Origin: a virus
IMG/VR virus record: IMGVR_UViG_3300000311_000002
Location: 1-44,759 of that record
Strand: one strand, 5' to 3'
Length of the DNA: 44,759 nt
Both the position numbers and the translations under genes were made by a program. Under the pieces are notes generated by a model. That model ran no database searches and had not been told where the DNA came from. It saw nothing but the letters and a program-made list of their open reading frames with translations. Below are positions 36,085-44,367 of the stretch, piece after piece. Position 1 is the first letter of the stretch; the number at the start of each line of letters is the position of its first letter.

Positions 36085-38022
36085 ATGAAGATTGAGAATG
36101 TGAAGGATTTTCGGGAGAAGGTGTTGTATCCGTGTGTACGAGTATCTACTGGAAAAGCCGGTGGGTCCGGTCAAGTGATACATGCCTCAGACAACGGGAC
36201 CTTTGTACTTACTTGCCATCACGTTGTAGAGGGTGCTATTAACGTCAAGAAGGAGTGGTCTCAATTATTGCAAAGGGAAGTTCAAAAAGATGTAATGTCT
36301 CCGGTGAACGTAGAATTCTTTGTGTATAAATACGAAGATAGGGCGATTGGTTCTACAAAAGTTCAAGCTGAGATAGTTTGTTACGATAAGAATGAAGATA
36401 TTGCTCTATTACGACTTGATGCTGACCCCAGGACCGATAAGTGGGTTGCTAGTATGATGCCTTGCGAAGGATTAGATGACCCGGAAGTTTCAAAGAAGGT
36501 GGATTATACAGCCCCAGTAATAACTATTGGTGCCGCTTTGGGTAGTGATCCACTAATGACTACAGGAAACTTAAGTGGTTTTGGAATTTTAATTGATAAT
36601 AGAGAGTATTGGTTAGCAACTTCCGCAGCGGTTTATGGGAATTGTTTGGCCCAGGATACATTAGTTTCTATGTCTAATGGTACAATAAAGAAAATAAAAG
36701 ATGTACAAGCTGGAGATTATGTACTTGGGTACGGGGAACTAAACAGTGGAATGTCCAGGGAAGTTAAGGTTGAGGAAGTTATTAAATCTGGAAGAAAGAA
36801 GATTCTTAAAATCAAAACTAGGAATAGGACCATTAGGCTGTCTAAAGATCACCCGGTAGTAAAAATTAGTAAGGTTTATGATTGGTCCGGTAAGATAAGA
36901 AATATTCCTCAGTGGGTTGAAGCTGGGGATTTAACTGAAGGCGAATGTATATTTGTTATGTCTAGCCATATTCCTTATGAGAGGCAAACTCAAGGATTTA
37001 ACTTCGCTAAGGAAATTGGCCAAGATGAAGACCCTACTAGACTTATGGAATTCTTAGGATTTTTTGTCGGTGATGGGTATAAGAGATATAGAAAAAGTGA
37101 AGGTGGAGAAGTTCAACTATATACTTTCAATGAAACCCTAGGGAAAAAGTATAAGTCAATAATGGAAGATTTATTTTCTGTTAATGTTAGTGTTGTTGGT
37201 AATTATGAAACATTGAGGGTTAGTTCAGTTGCGTTAGTTAAAAAACTTACGGAATGGGGATTTAATGGTTTGTCTAAGACAAAAACAATTCCTGATTGGG
37301 TTTTTTCTACTGTTCCAGAAAATCAGATGGCCTTTTTACGCGGGTACTGTGAAGCAGATGGTTATATAAATCCTTCTGGTGCTTGGGTGTTTGAAGCGGC
37401 TAATGAGACTTTAATTAATCAATTTCGTATGCTTTGTATGCATTTAGGTATGCAAGTTTGCAATGTTTCTAGTAGGAGTAGAACAACAACGCTTAATGGT
37501 AGAGAGTTAAAAACTGATTGCTGGTCTTTTCAAGCGTACCCAAGTTATTCAAGAAGTCCTAATTCCTGTATAGATGGAGAAAAATCTCTTATCCCTGACG
37601 ATTTGAATTATGTTAAAATTACCAGTGTAGAAGAAGACGGGGAAGATGAAACTTATGATATTAAGCTTGATAAAAGACACGCTTTCTTTGCTGATGGAGT
37701 TTTAGTTCATAATTCGGGTGGTGCAACTTTCTTAGCCGACACTTGGGAATTCGTTGGTATGCCAGCTAGAATTGCTGTAACGGGTATTTTTGGTCAGGAT
37801 GCAATTACCCATATGTGCTACATTGTTCCTATTACTAGAATTTCTCAATTTTTAAAAGATAATTTAATGTTATTCTTTTTTAACAAAGATCTTACCTACA
37901 ATGAGTGTAAGGATATGATTAAGAGAAAGAGAGAAACCTCTGAGTTGGATATGTTAGCGGCGGCAATGAAGGGAGATACCACAAAAAAGGATTCAGTTGA
38001 CTACCCAGAAGGTCATCTATAA
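36085..38022 (+). CDS. trypsin/HtrA-like serine protease interrupted by an intein
   Basis: The 645-residue precursor gives a ~288-residue protease after splicing. Visible are GGSGQVI near the start, LTCHHVVEG (catalytic H46), NEDIALLRLD (D105) and, split by the intein, GN|SGGATF with the catalytic serine as Ser+1. No signal peptide is seen. The fold is that of HtrA-like trypsin domains; no PDZ domain follows. AAAGGAGG gives a strong ribosome site for the chosen ATG. The protease can only be active after splicing. The target is unknown (virion maturation or a host protein). Confidence 0.88.
   Translation: MKIENVKDFREKVLYPCVRVSTGKAGGSGQVIHASDNGTFVLTCHHVVEGAINVKKEWSQLLQREVQKDVMSPVNVEFFVYKYEDRAIGSTKVQAEIVCYDKNEDIALLRLDADPRTDKWVASMMPCEGLDDPEVSKKVDYTAPVITIGAALGSDPLMTTGNLSGFGILIDNREYWLATSAAVYGNCLAQDTLVSMSNGTIKKIKDVQAGDYVLGYGELNSGMSREVKVEEVIKSGRKKILKIKTRNRTIRLSKDHPVVKISKVYDWSGKIRNIPQWVEAGDLTEGECIFVMSSHIPYERQTQGFNFAKEIGQDEDPTRLMEFLGFFVGDGYKRYRKSEGGEVQLYTFNETLGKKYKSIMEDLFSVNVSVVGNYETLRVSSVALVKKLTEWGFNGLSKTKTIPDWVFSTVPENQMAFLRGYCEADGYINPSGAWVFEAANETLINQFRMLCMHLGMQVCNVSSRSRTTTLNGRELKTDCWSFQAYPSYSRSPNSCIDGEKSLIPDDLNYVKITSVEEDGEDETYDIKLDKRHAFFADGVLVHNSGGATFLADTWEFVGMPARIAVTGIFGQDAITHMCYIVPITRISQFLKDNLMLFFFNKDLTYNECKDMIKRKRETSELDMLAAAMKGDTTKKDSVDYPEGHL
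36643..37713 (+). mobile_element. LAGLIDADG intein in the protease (357 aa)
   Basis: It runs from C187 to N543 of the precursor. Block A is CLAQDTLVSMSNG and block B is IRLSKDHPVVKI. The endonuclease motifs are FLGFFVGDG (323-331) and FLRGYCEADG (417-426). Block F is TYDIKLDKRHAFFADG, and the end is VLVHN before Ser+1. All splice residues are canonical and both endonuclease motifs look intact, so splicing and homing should both work. Confidence 0.93.
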
Positions 38023-38046
38023 TCCTAGATTAAATATTTGAGAAAA

Positions 38047-38108
38047 GCCTATATAGTACGCCCATGATTAAATTATACCAATTTATGGTGTAAGCGTACT
38101 ATATAGGC
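38047..38108 (+). promoter_or_regulatory. long perfect hairpin in intergenic region
   Basis: GCCTATATAGTACGC pairs perfectly with GCGTACTATATAGGC (15 bp). Inside the 32-base loop, CCA/TGG and TAAATT/AATTTA can extend the stem. AAAACTTTTTG follows, so a terminator is possible, but the helix is longer than usual. It lies 23 bases before the next ATG. It could be a transcription terminator, RNA stability element or protein-binding site. Confidence 0.65.
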
Positions 38109-38131
38109 AAAACTTTTTGTTCGGGGGTTGT

Positions 38132-38392
38132 ATGGTTGTAAATAATAAAAATCTGTGTACTGTTTGTTCAAATGAAGCTGTCGGGTATAATAAAATAGGG
38201 ATAAATTTTGCTGAATATGAAGTTTGGAGAAAATTTTTTGCTGATTGTAATAAGACTACAAAAATGTGTAAAAAACATTTAAATTCTCTTCATAATGAAT
38301 ATCTTGATTATAAACCTAAACCGACTTTTTATATAAAGATAAGAAGAATTGGTGATGCTAAGTGGGAGTATTTAAATAAATTTAAAGGCTAG
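38132..38392 (+). CDS. small Cys-containing protein, 86 aa
   Basis: CTVC near the start and a later C...CKKH could bind zinc. The C-terminus is basic. I chose the ATG downstream of GGGGG; an earlier TTG exists. It is the first gene after the long hairpin. The family is unknown. Confidence 0.6.
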   Translation: MVVNNKNLCTVCSNEAVGYNKIGINFAEYEVWRKFFADCNKTTKMCKKHLNSLHNEYLDYKPKPTFYIKIRRIGDAKWEYLNKFKG

Positions 38393-38400
38393 AGGATATT

Positions 38401-38670
38401 ATGAAAGCTAATAAATTAGAAGATGCCTATATTGATTCTTCGGTAACTATTTCTTCCACAGATGTTTGTATGAATTACCCGATACCTACTATTTCTTCCA
38501 CCAACTCTTCCTGGGATGGGCTGTCGTGCTTTTATCCTAAGACTACTGTTTCTCCTTTATATACTTCTAGTGCTAATTATACTTATCATGATTTTTCCTA
38601 TAAAATAACTTTTTTTACTAGCGACCATAAGATAATTGAAAATGGTAGGGTAGTTCGGCCTTTATACTAA
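38401..38670 (+). CDS. hypothetical protein, 89 aa, C-terminal RPLY
   Basis: A Ser/Thr/Tyr-rich protein, beta-like, ending in NGRVVRPLY. AGAGGATATT precedes the ATG. The next gene ends in the same four residues. The family is unknown. Confidence 0.55.
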   Translation: MKANKLEDAYIDSSVTISSTDVCMNYPIPTISSTNSSWDGLSCFYPKTTVSPLYTSSANYTYHDFSYKITFFTSDHKIIENGRVVRPLY

Positions 38671-38671
38671 T

Positions 38672-38899
38672 ATGAATAGTACTAATATTAAGAGACCAAG
38701 AAGAAAACTAAAAACAAAATGGTGCCATCTTGGAGAATTAACTCCTTTGGATGTTGATGTATTAGGCTTAGGCTACGACATTAATTCTGTTATTGAATTA
38801 AACTTAGTTAAGGGTGGTAAGGGTCTTTTTAGTCTTGACCCAAAAGGCATAAATAGTGACGGGGGGCGTATTTTAAAAAGAATACGACCTTTATATTAA
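38672..38899 (+). CDS. hypothetical basic protein, 75 aa, C-terminal RPLY
   Basis: The basic start (IKRPRRKLKTKW) is followed by a mixed alpha/beta part and the end KRIRPLY. It begins one base after the previous stop. The family is unknown. The 73 bases after it hold no gene and no clear promoter. Confidence 0.55.
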   Translation: MNSTNIKRPRRKLKTKWCHLGELTPLDVDVLGLGYDINSVIELNLVKGGKGLFSLDPKGINSDGGRILKRIRPLY

Positions 38900-38972
38900 T
38901 AATATAATCACGTAAGAAATCTTAAGAGTAGGTAGGGTAAAGTTAAATATTTAGTCTAATTGGAAAGTAGGA

Positions 38973-40130
38973 ATGAGATTGAAAAATTTTTATACTAGAA
39001 TTAGTTTATTTTTAATATTTATATATATTTTTCCTCAAGTAGGTATTAGTCAGGTTAATACTCCTACCCCGACCCCGTGTCAGGACGGAAACGATAATTA
39101 CGTACAATTTTTAAGCCATGCTGAGGGAGAACCCGGTGGTACTACATTTATTGATAGTTCTCAGAATGGAACGGAGGTAGGATATTTTGGTAATACAACC
39201 ACCAGTGAGCTTATTGATAAGTTTGGAAACTCTTCAATATTATTTGTTGGAGATGGTGCTATATTTTTTTCTACATCAGGAAAACCTCAATATCAAATAG
39301 GTACTAAAGCATTTACCTATGATTTTTGGGTTTATGTATATGAGTTTTCATCTGATGCTGCTGTTTTTGGTGCTGAAGCAATGAATGACTTCTCTAATAT
39401 ACTACTTTTTGGTATTTTGAACCAGGAACCTAGAGTTATAATAGTTACTGCGCCAAATGGTTCTATTGCTATTACTGGTAATATTGTTATAAACACAGGT
39501 GAGTGGACACATATTGCCTTGATTGGAAACGGCGGGGCAGACGGAAACCGTGCAATAAGGCTCTTTGTGAATGGGTCTTTTGATGGGGAAGCACTTATAG
39601 ACTATGACTATTCTTCTGATGGTGTTTTTTTTGGTGGACTCCCTTATGTAGGGGCATTAATGGGTTTTATTGATGAGATTAGATTTTCGGTTGGTATTGC
39701 AAGATGGTGGGATACTTTAGATGTGCCTGAGTGCGAATATAGTGTTCCTACCCCTACTCCAACCTTAACTCCAACCTTAACACCAACCCAGTTTCCGGCA
39801 GTTTCCTGTTCTGTTGGTGGGGATGTTGAGTGGGTTTCAGAAGAATATAGTTCTTTAGGACCTGCTTTAATAATAGCTCAGCCTACTGGTACGAAAGCTA
39901 ATTCTTTAATTAATATACATTCTCTAATAGTAACTTCTGACGCAGCCACAACAGTAGTACTGAAAACCGGAGATAGAACAGCTTTTACTTTGGATTTTGA
40001 CGCTGCGGGGAGTATCCCTGTTATATTAGACCCAGATTTACCCTTATGTAATACGAAGGGTGGGTTATTTTTTTCACAAACCGGAGCGGCTAATGTGTGG
40101 ATTGGAGTTGGGTATTCTATAAGTCCTTAA
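38973..40130 (+). CDS. secreted LamG-like fibre/adhesin protein
   Basis: The 385-residue protein has a signal peptide (basic start, FLIFIYIFPQVGIS), a short Thr-Pro stretch, and a concanavalin/LamG-type domain (about 40-255, with FTYDFWVYVYEF, WTHIALIGNGG and GFIDEIRFSVGIARWW). A second Thr/Pro linker and a C-terminal domain (about 275-385) follow. The C-terminal domain also ends two genes downstream. It probably binds carbohydrate at the host surface. Signal peptides are unusual for tail fibres, so it may be displayed by the infected cell. Confidence 0.75.
   Translation: MRLKNFYTRISLFLIFIYIFPQVGISQVNTPTPTPCQDGNDNYVQFLSHAEGEPGGTTFIDSSQNGTEVGYFGNTTTSELIDKFGNSSILFVGDGAIFFSTSGKPQYQIGTKAFTYDFWVYVYEFSSDAAVFGAEAMNDFSNILLFGILNQEPRVIIVTAPNGSIAITGNIVINTGEWTHIALIGNGGADGNRAIRLFVNGSFDGEALIDYDYSSDGVFFGGLPYVGALMGFIDEIRFSVGIARWWDTLDVPECEYSVPTPTPTLTPTLTPTQFPAVSCSVGGDVEWVSEEYSSLGPALIIAQPTGTKANSLINIHSLIVTSDAATTVVLKTGDRTAFTLDFDAAGSIPVILDPDLPLCNTKGGLFFSQTGAANVWIGVGYSISP
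39749..39791 (+). repeat. Pro/Thr linker, tandem DNA repeat
   Basis: The linker DNA repeats ACTCCAACCTTA-like 12-base units (CTCCAACCTTAA twice), encoding alternating Thr-Pro. Such repeats change in length by slippage. Similar but longer Thr-Pro stretches occur near 7.43, 42.4-42.7 and 43.38 kb. Confidence 0.7.
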
Positions 40131-40149
40131 ACAGTTTACAAGGTTTTTT

Positions 40150-40845
40150 ATGAGAAAATATATATTTTTTATTATTTGTATTTTAACTCCTAGTTTAGTT
40201 TTTGGTGCGGCTTGTACTGAGGATGAACCGGGTGTTTCTATATGTGATAAGTATTTGTCAAGGGATGCCAACGCTACCAATAACCCTAATATACTAATAA
40301 TGTACCCGAATGTTGGGTTGTCTTCCCCCCCAACTTGTAATTCTGTAACTAATTCCACAGTGTTTGACTCAGACAATACTTCTGGGAGATTCTGGGTTCA
40401 TTGTAGCTCTACCGTGGAATTTACTGGGACTGATGATACTACTAGGGTAATTATTAAAGGTAATGGTACGCAGACAAGCAATTTACAAGAGTGGCGTAAT
40501 AGCTCCGATTCGGTAAAGGGAAGTGTTAGTAATAATGGGGCCGCTGTTTTTTCCGGTGTAATAACGGGGGTGGGTTTTACCGAGGCAATTTCAACTAAAA
40601 CCACAACTTACCAAATAACAACTAGCGACTCTACAATATTAGCAAACGGCACTTTTGATGTAACTTTACCAACGGCAGCGGGTATTCCCGGTAGAGTTTT
40701 TACTATAAAAAACATAGGAACCGGAATGATTACTGTAAAAACTACTGGTGGGCAAAATATAGACGGTGAATCGGATATGGTAATAAGTGCTAGGTATAAT
40801 AGTTTATCTGTTATTAGCGACGGATCGAATTGGTTTATTAAGTAG
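40150..40845 (+). CDS. secreted tail-fibre-type protein, 231 aa
   Basis: A signal peptide (RKYIFFIICILTPSLVFGAA) is followed by a cysteine-containing part and a fibre-type C-terminal domain. That domain has TYQITTSDSTILANGTFDV, LPTAAGIPGRVFTIKNIGTG and a closing SLSVISDGSNWFIK, as in many phage fibre or host-specificity proteins. The start is at the ATG after AGGTTTTTT. It probably takes part in the same surface complex as the neighbours. Confidence 0.7.
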   Translation: MRKYIFFIICILTPSLVFGAACTEDEPGVSICDKYLSRDANATNNPNILIMYPNVGLSSPPTCNSVTNSTVFDSDNTSGRFWVHCSSTVEFTGTDDTTRVIIKGNGTQTSNLQEWRNSSDSVKGSVSNNGAAVFSGVITGVGFTEAISTKTTTYQITTSDSTILANGTFDVTLPTAAGIPGRVFTIKNIGTGMITVKTTGGQNIDGESDMVISARYNSLSVISDGSNWFIK

Positions 40846-40850
40846 GAGAA

Positions 40851-42239
40851 ATGATGTCATATTTTAATTCAATTACCCAGAATGTTACAGAGGATGCTAT
40901 AAATACTAGTATTGATTTAGTAAGTTTAGACCCTGGGGAAATTTTTAACAATAACCAGGCTACTGGAACTAGTACTCTTGGTGTTGCCGGTATTCAAGTA
41001 AATTTAATGTGTGATCAGGACTGTGATGTTTATGTTGATCAGTCTATGGATAACTCTAATTGGGACATAACAGACACGTATACGTACGTGACTCACTTAG
41101 GCGGGAATTCATGGACAGTACAAGCCACTGCTTCATACGTACGAGTTAGGGTTAAAAACCTTGGAGCGATAGCTACTTCTGTTTTTAGACTACAAACAGC
41201 CTTATGCCCTATAGTAGATTCTGTTCCCAGGTCCTTGGATGACGACGGATTTTTAAAAGTTGGAATCTGGTGTACGCACGATGATGAAACTGGCTATGAG
41301 GCAAGAATTGATCAATATAATACTATAAAAACAGGGAACGCAATTAGAATAGTAGGACGAACTTTTAATGGAACCACTAAAGATACAAATTTTTGGACTG
41401 AGACTGTTACAGGTTCCGGTTCGGTTAGTCAAAGTTCAGGCTCTGTAAATTTAGTTACTGGGGCCACAGCCAATTCAACAGTTAAATATTCGTCAGTAAC
41501 TGTGGCTAGGTTCGTTCCTGGTTCTAGTAATATTTATAGAGGTAGAGTTAAGTTGAGTCATACGGGAACTGCAAATAATATAAGCAGATGGGGTATGTAT
41601 GATACAAATGATGGTTTATTTTTTGAGCTTACAGGAACTACTTTTAATATAGTAACTAGATATGGTGGGGTGGACACAAAAATTCCAGTCTCCTCTTGGT
41701 CTGAAATAAGACGTTTTTCAATGGATACTAATTTTCATACTTATGAAATTTGGGCTGGTTTACGTGGTGCTCAATTTTTTATAGATAATAATGTTGTTCA
41801 TTCAGCCACGGTGGATGGGTCTTCGTCATTACTAACAGAAACCCTAAATGTACCTATAAATATAGAAAACAATAATTCTAATGGAAGTGTATCTAATTTA
41901 ACTCTTACTTCACCGATGCAAATTATTTTAAGACTTGGTGGTTTAACTACCCAACCTAGATTTAGATTCCAATCTGGTACTACTGCTGGAATAGTACTAA
42001 AATATGGGCCGGGAAATTTACATAGGATGATATTATCCAGTATAACTAGTGGTAGTACTATCACCCTATATGATAATACTGCTGCTAATGGGACCATGTT
42101 GTGGCAGGGAACTATATCGTTTGGCAACCAAGGTGGTCCAGGAATACTACCAATAGATTTTGGTGGTGTGTCTTTTTCAGCCGGACTAACTTTAGTTATT
42201 GCTACGCAGAACTCAAATGCTTTAGTAATTTACGAATAA
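40851..42239 (+). CDS. virion/adhesin protein with LamG-type fold, 462 aa
   Basis: This is the only gene of the cluster without a signal peptide (MMSYFNSITQNVTEDAINT). An N-terminal beta domain (to about 120) is followed by a concanavalin-like domain (about 190-340, with FHTYEIWAGLRGAQFFIDN). The C-terminal beta module contains GPGNLHRMILSSITSGSTIT and LYDNTAANGTMLW, which is common in phage receptor-binding proteins. AGGAGAAATG precedes the start; the next codon is also ATG. It is likely a tail or receptor-binding protein. Confidence 0.7.
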   Translation: MMSYFNSITQNVTEDAINTSIDLVSLDPGEIFNNNQATGTSTLGVAGIQVNLMCDQDCDVYVDQSMDNSNWDITDTYTYVTHLGGNSWTVQATASYVRVRVKNLGAIATSVFRLQTALCPIVDSVPRSLDDDGFLKVGIWCTHDDETGYEARIDQYNTIKTGNAIRIVGRTFNGTTKDTNFWTETVTGSGSVSQSSGSVNLVTGATANSTVKYSSVTVARFVPGSSNIYRGRVKLSHTGTANNISRWGMYDTNDGLFFELTGTTFNIVTRYGGVDTKIPVSSWSEIRRFSMDTNFHTYEIWAGLRGAQFFIDNNVVHSATVDGSSSLLTETLNVPINIENNNSNGSVSNLTLTSPMQIILRLGGLTTQPRFRFQSGTTAGIVLKYGPGNLHRMILSSITSGSTITLYDNTAANGTMLWQGTISFGNQGGPGILPIDFGGVSFSAGLTLVIATQNSNALVIYE

Positions 42240-42262
42240 AAAGGGTAATTATTAGTGTTTAC

Positions 42263-43780
42263 ATGCATCGTGGAAGTATAATTATTGTTTGTGCAATAAT
42301 AAGTTTTTTATTATCTTATATATCATATGCACAACAACTTGAATTTGTTGGTGGTGAGTTAATTGGTGGAGAGGTTGGCCCCACATTAGCAGAAACAAAG
42401 ACCCCTACTATTACTCAAACCCCAACTATAACTTCTACTTTTACCCCTCTTGGCTCACATACACCTACTGTTACTCAGACTGGGACTATTACTGACACAC
42501 CAACTATTACAAGTACCCCAACTTCTACATTTACAGAGGTTCCAACTTATACTTCAACACCTTTGGATACGGGTACACCAACCGAAACTACTACGGCAAC
42601 GGCAACGGTTATAGCTACTGGAACTCAAACAGTAACTAGCACTGTTGTATTAACTAATACCCCAACTAAAACACAAACGCCAACAAGGACCTCTATAAGA
42701 ACCCCTATATGTAGTAATGGAGTTAGGCGCGGATTGTCCTTTACTTCATCAGAAAACCAATTTGTTGATACTGGAAGTTGGAGTGTTACTGGTGATTCTA
42801 TTTCAATAACTGCTTGGATTTATATCTCTAGTCAGGGGGAGCATGATATAATAGGCCAGTATGGTAATATTAATAGAAATTGGGAATTATATATAACTGA
42901 AGATAATTATAGATTTAATATCTTTGATATTAACAATGTAAGGCACGGTGTCGCCAGTTTTGTCGTGCCGGTTGCTGACCAGTGGCATCACATAGCCGTA
43001 ACCTTAGATGGATCTACTATGACTATGTATATTGATGGAGTAGCAGACGGTATTGAGAGTTCTTGGCCTACAAGTACTAATATGCGTAGTAATAATAAAT
43101 CAATAACTATTGGTAACATTGCTGGGGCGTCTAAGTGGCTAAACGGAAAATTAGATGACCTACGTATATATTCTCAGGGGTTGACTTCTTTGCAAGTAGC
43201 AAATATTTATAATGGTTGTTTAGGACAGTGCGATGATTCAGAAGGATATTTATTAGCGCATTGGAAATTTGATGATTATGCAGATTCGTTAATTGACAGT
43301 AGTGGAAATAATCATACAGGAACTTTAGAAGGTAATACTCTACCTATTTGGGGGGACGCTTTTGTTTGTTGTGATTTTACCCCAACACCAACAGCAACCC
43401 CAACTGTCACACCAACCCCACCGGCACAGAATTGTTCCTATGAGTATGAAATTTCCTCCGTACCAAAAAATAAAGGTATGATTTATGTGCCAGCGAGTTT
43501 TTCCGGTTCTGAGGCAACAAAAATAGTTGATGCTCTTTCTGGAAGAAATATTAATACCAAATTTGGGGTTTCTGGGGTTTACCTTAGTGTTCAGGAGGCA
43601 ACCACTATAACTTTTATGTCTGGGTCGTCAACCATATTAAAATTTTCCTTTACTAAGGCCGGAAATGAGTACTTAAGTTTTGGAATAGATACTCCTTTGT
43701 GTGGTAGTACCGGGGAAATAAATGTACAACAAACCGGGAGTCAAAGTGTAAACATAGGATTATTATATTCTACTATGTAA
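42263..43780 (+). CDS. secreted LamG protein with long Thr/Pro linker
   Basis: The 505-residue protein has a signal peptide (IIIVCAIISFLLSYISYAQ) and a ~110-residue linker of Thr, Pro and Ser. A LamG-type domain follows (about 165-360, with ISITAWIYISSQGEHDIIG, DQWHHIAVTLDGSTMTMYID and KLDDLRIYSQGL), then a short Thr-Pro linker and the shared C-terminal domain. I chose the ATG at the signal peptide; a longer frame upstream lies inside the previous gene. The ribosome site is distant. It probably binds glycans at the cell surface. Confidence 0.75.
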   Translation: MHRGSIIIVCAIISFLLSYISYAQQLEFVGGELIGGEVGPTLAETKTPTITQTPTITSTFTPLGSHTPTVTQTGTITDTPTITSTPTSTFTEVPTYTSTPLDTGTPTETTTATATVIATGTQTVTSTVVLTNTPTKTQTPTRTSIRTPICSNGVRRGLSFTSSENQFVDTGSWSVTGDSISITAWIYISSQGEHDIIGQYGNINRNWELYITEDNYRFNIFDINNVRHGVASFVVPVADQWHHIAVTLDGSTMTMYIDGVADGIESSWPTSTNMRSNNKSITIGNIAGASKWLNGKLDDLRIYSQGLTSLQVANIYNGCLGQCDDSEGYLLAHWKFDDYADSLIDSSGNNHTGTLEGNTLPIWGDAFVCCDFTPTPTATPTVTPTPPAQNCSYEYEISSVPKNKGMIYVPASFSGSEATKIVDALSGRNINTKFGVSGVYLSVQEATTITFMSGSSTILKFSFTKAGNEYLSFGIDTPLCGSTGEINVQQTGSQSVNIGLLYSTM

Positions 43781-43797
43781 TAAATTTGAGGGTAAGA

Positions 43798-44208
43798 ATG
43801 ATTAAATTTTTTATATGTGTTTTAGTTGGAATTTTATTATTTGTTAATCCATCTTTTGGTACATGTACTTACCAAACCACGGGTGTTGGATATTCTGTTT
43901 CTTGGGAAAATTACGCTATTAGTGGGGACGGAAACTCACATGTTTTAGTCAGTGCTCCTACCGGTAGAAAGGCTGCGTCGAAGATATTAGTATCATCTAT
44001 TGTAGTGTCTGTAGATGCTAGTTCTACTGTTACTTTTACTACTGGTACTAATACTTTGTTGGTATTGAGTTTTGATGCTGCTGGAACAAAGCCATTGATT
44101 TTTGGAAGATTTACTCCTATTTGTAATACTACTGGGGCTTTAAACGTTCAACAGACTTCTGGTAGTGCAGACGTTTTTATTACTGTTGGGTATGAAGTTA
44201 TCCCATAA
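43798..44208 (+). CDS. secreted single copy of the shared C-terminal domain
   Basis: The 136-residue protein consists of a signal peptide (KFFICVLVGILLFVNPSFG) and one domain similar to the C-termini of two LamG genes upstream. It has VSVDASSTVTFTTGTNTLL, a PICNTTGALNVQQTSGS-type stretch and VFITVGYEVIP. GAGGGTAAGA precedes the chosen ATG. As a stand-alone copy it may be the partner that builds a multimer with the others. The family is not recognised. Confidence 0.7.
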   Translation: MIKFFICVLVGILLFVNPSFGTCTYQTTGVGYSVSWENYAISGDGNSHVLVSAPTGRKAASKILVSSIVVSVDASSTVTFTTGTNTLLVLSFDAAGTKPLIFGRFTPICNTTGALNVQQTSGSADVFITVGYEVIP

Positions 44209-44225
44209 TTAGTTAATTTAGTCAG

Positions 44226-44300
44226 ATGGGTATTGCTCTAGTAATAATTGGAGTAATTCTATTTATCCTATCTATTTTTATAGATCAAAATTATTCTTAA
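44226..44300 (+). CDS. 24-aa single-pass membrane peptide
   Basis: A very short frame encodes GIALVIIGVILFILSIFI and a polar end (DQNYS). It lies 17 bases after the secreted domain gene, with a weak ribosome site. It may be expressed, but the length allows chance. The next 67 bases hold no gene and an AT-rich TATATAAG. Confidence 0.35.
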   Translation: MGIALVIIGVILFILSIFIDQNYS

Positions 44301-44367
44301 GTAGTCTTATTTAAGTATATAAGATTTATTCTTTTATTACGTAAATACAACAATTAAAGGAGGATGA

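Noticed and set aside
42101-42262. 54-codon upstream extension of the LamG/Thr-Pro gene
   Set aside because: It lies inside the previous gene and would bury the signal peptide, so the ATG at the signal peptide was chosen.
42400-42710. Periodic DNA that could look like a CRISPR array or satellite
   Set aside because: The periodicity comes from Thr-Pro codons in one open frame. There are no equal repeats with unique spacers.
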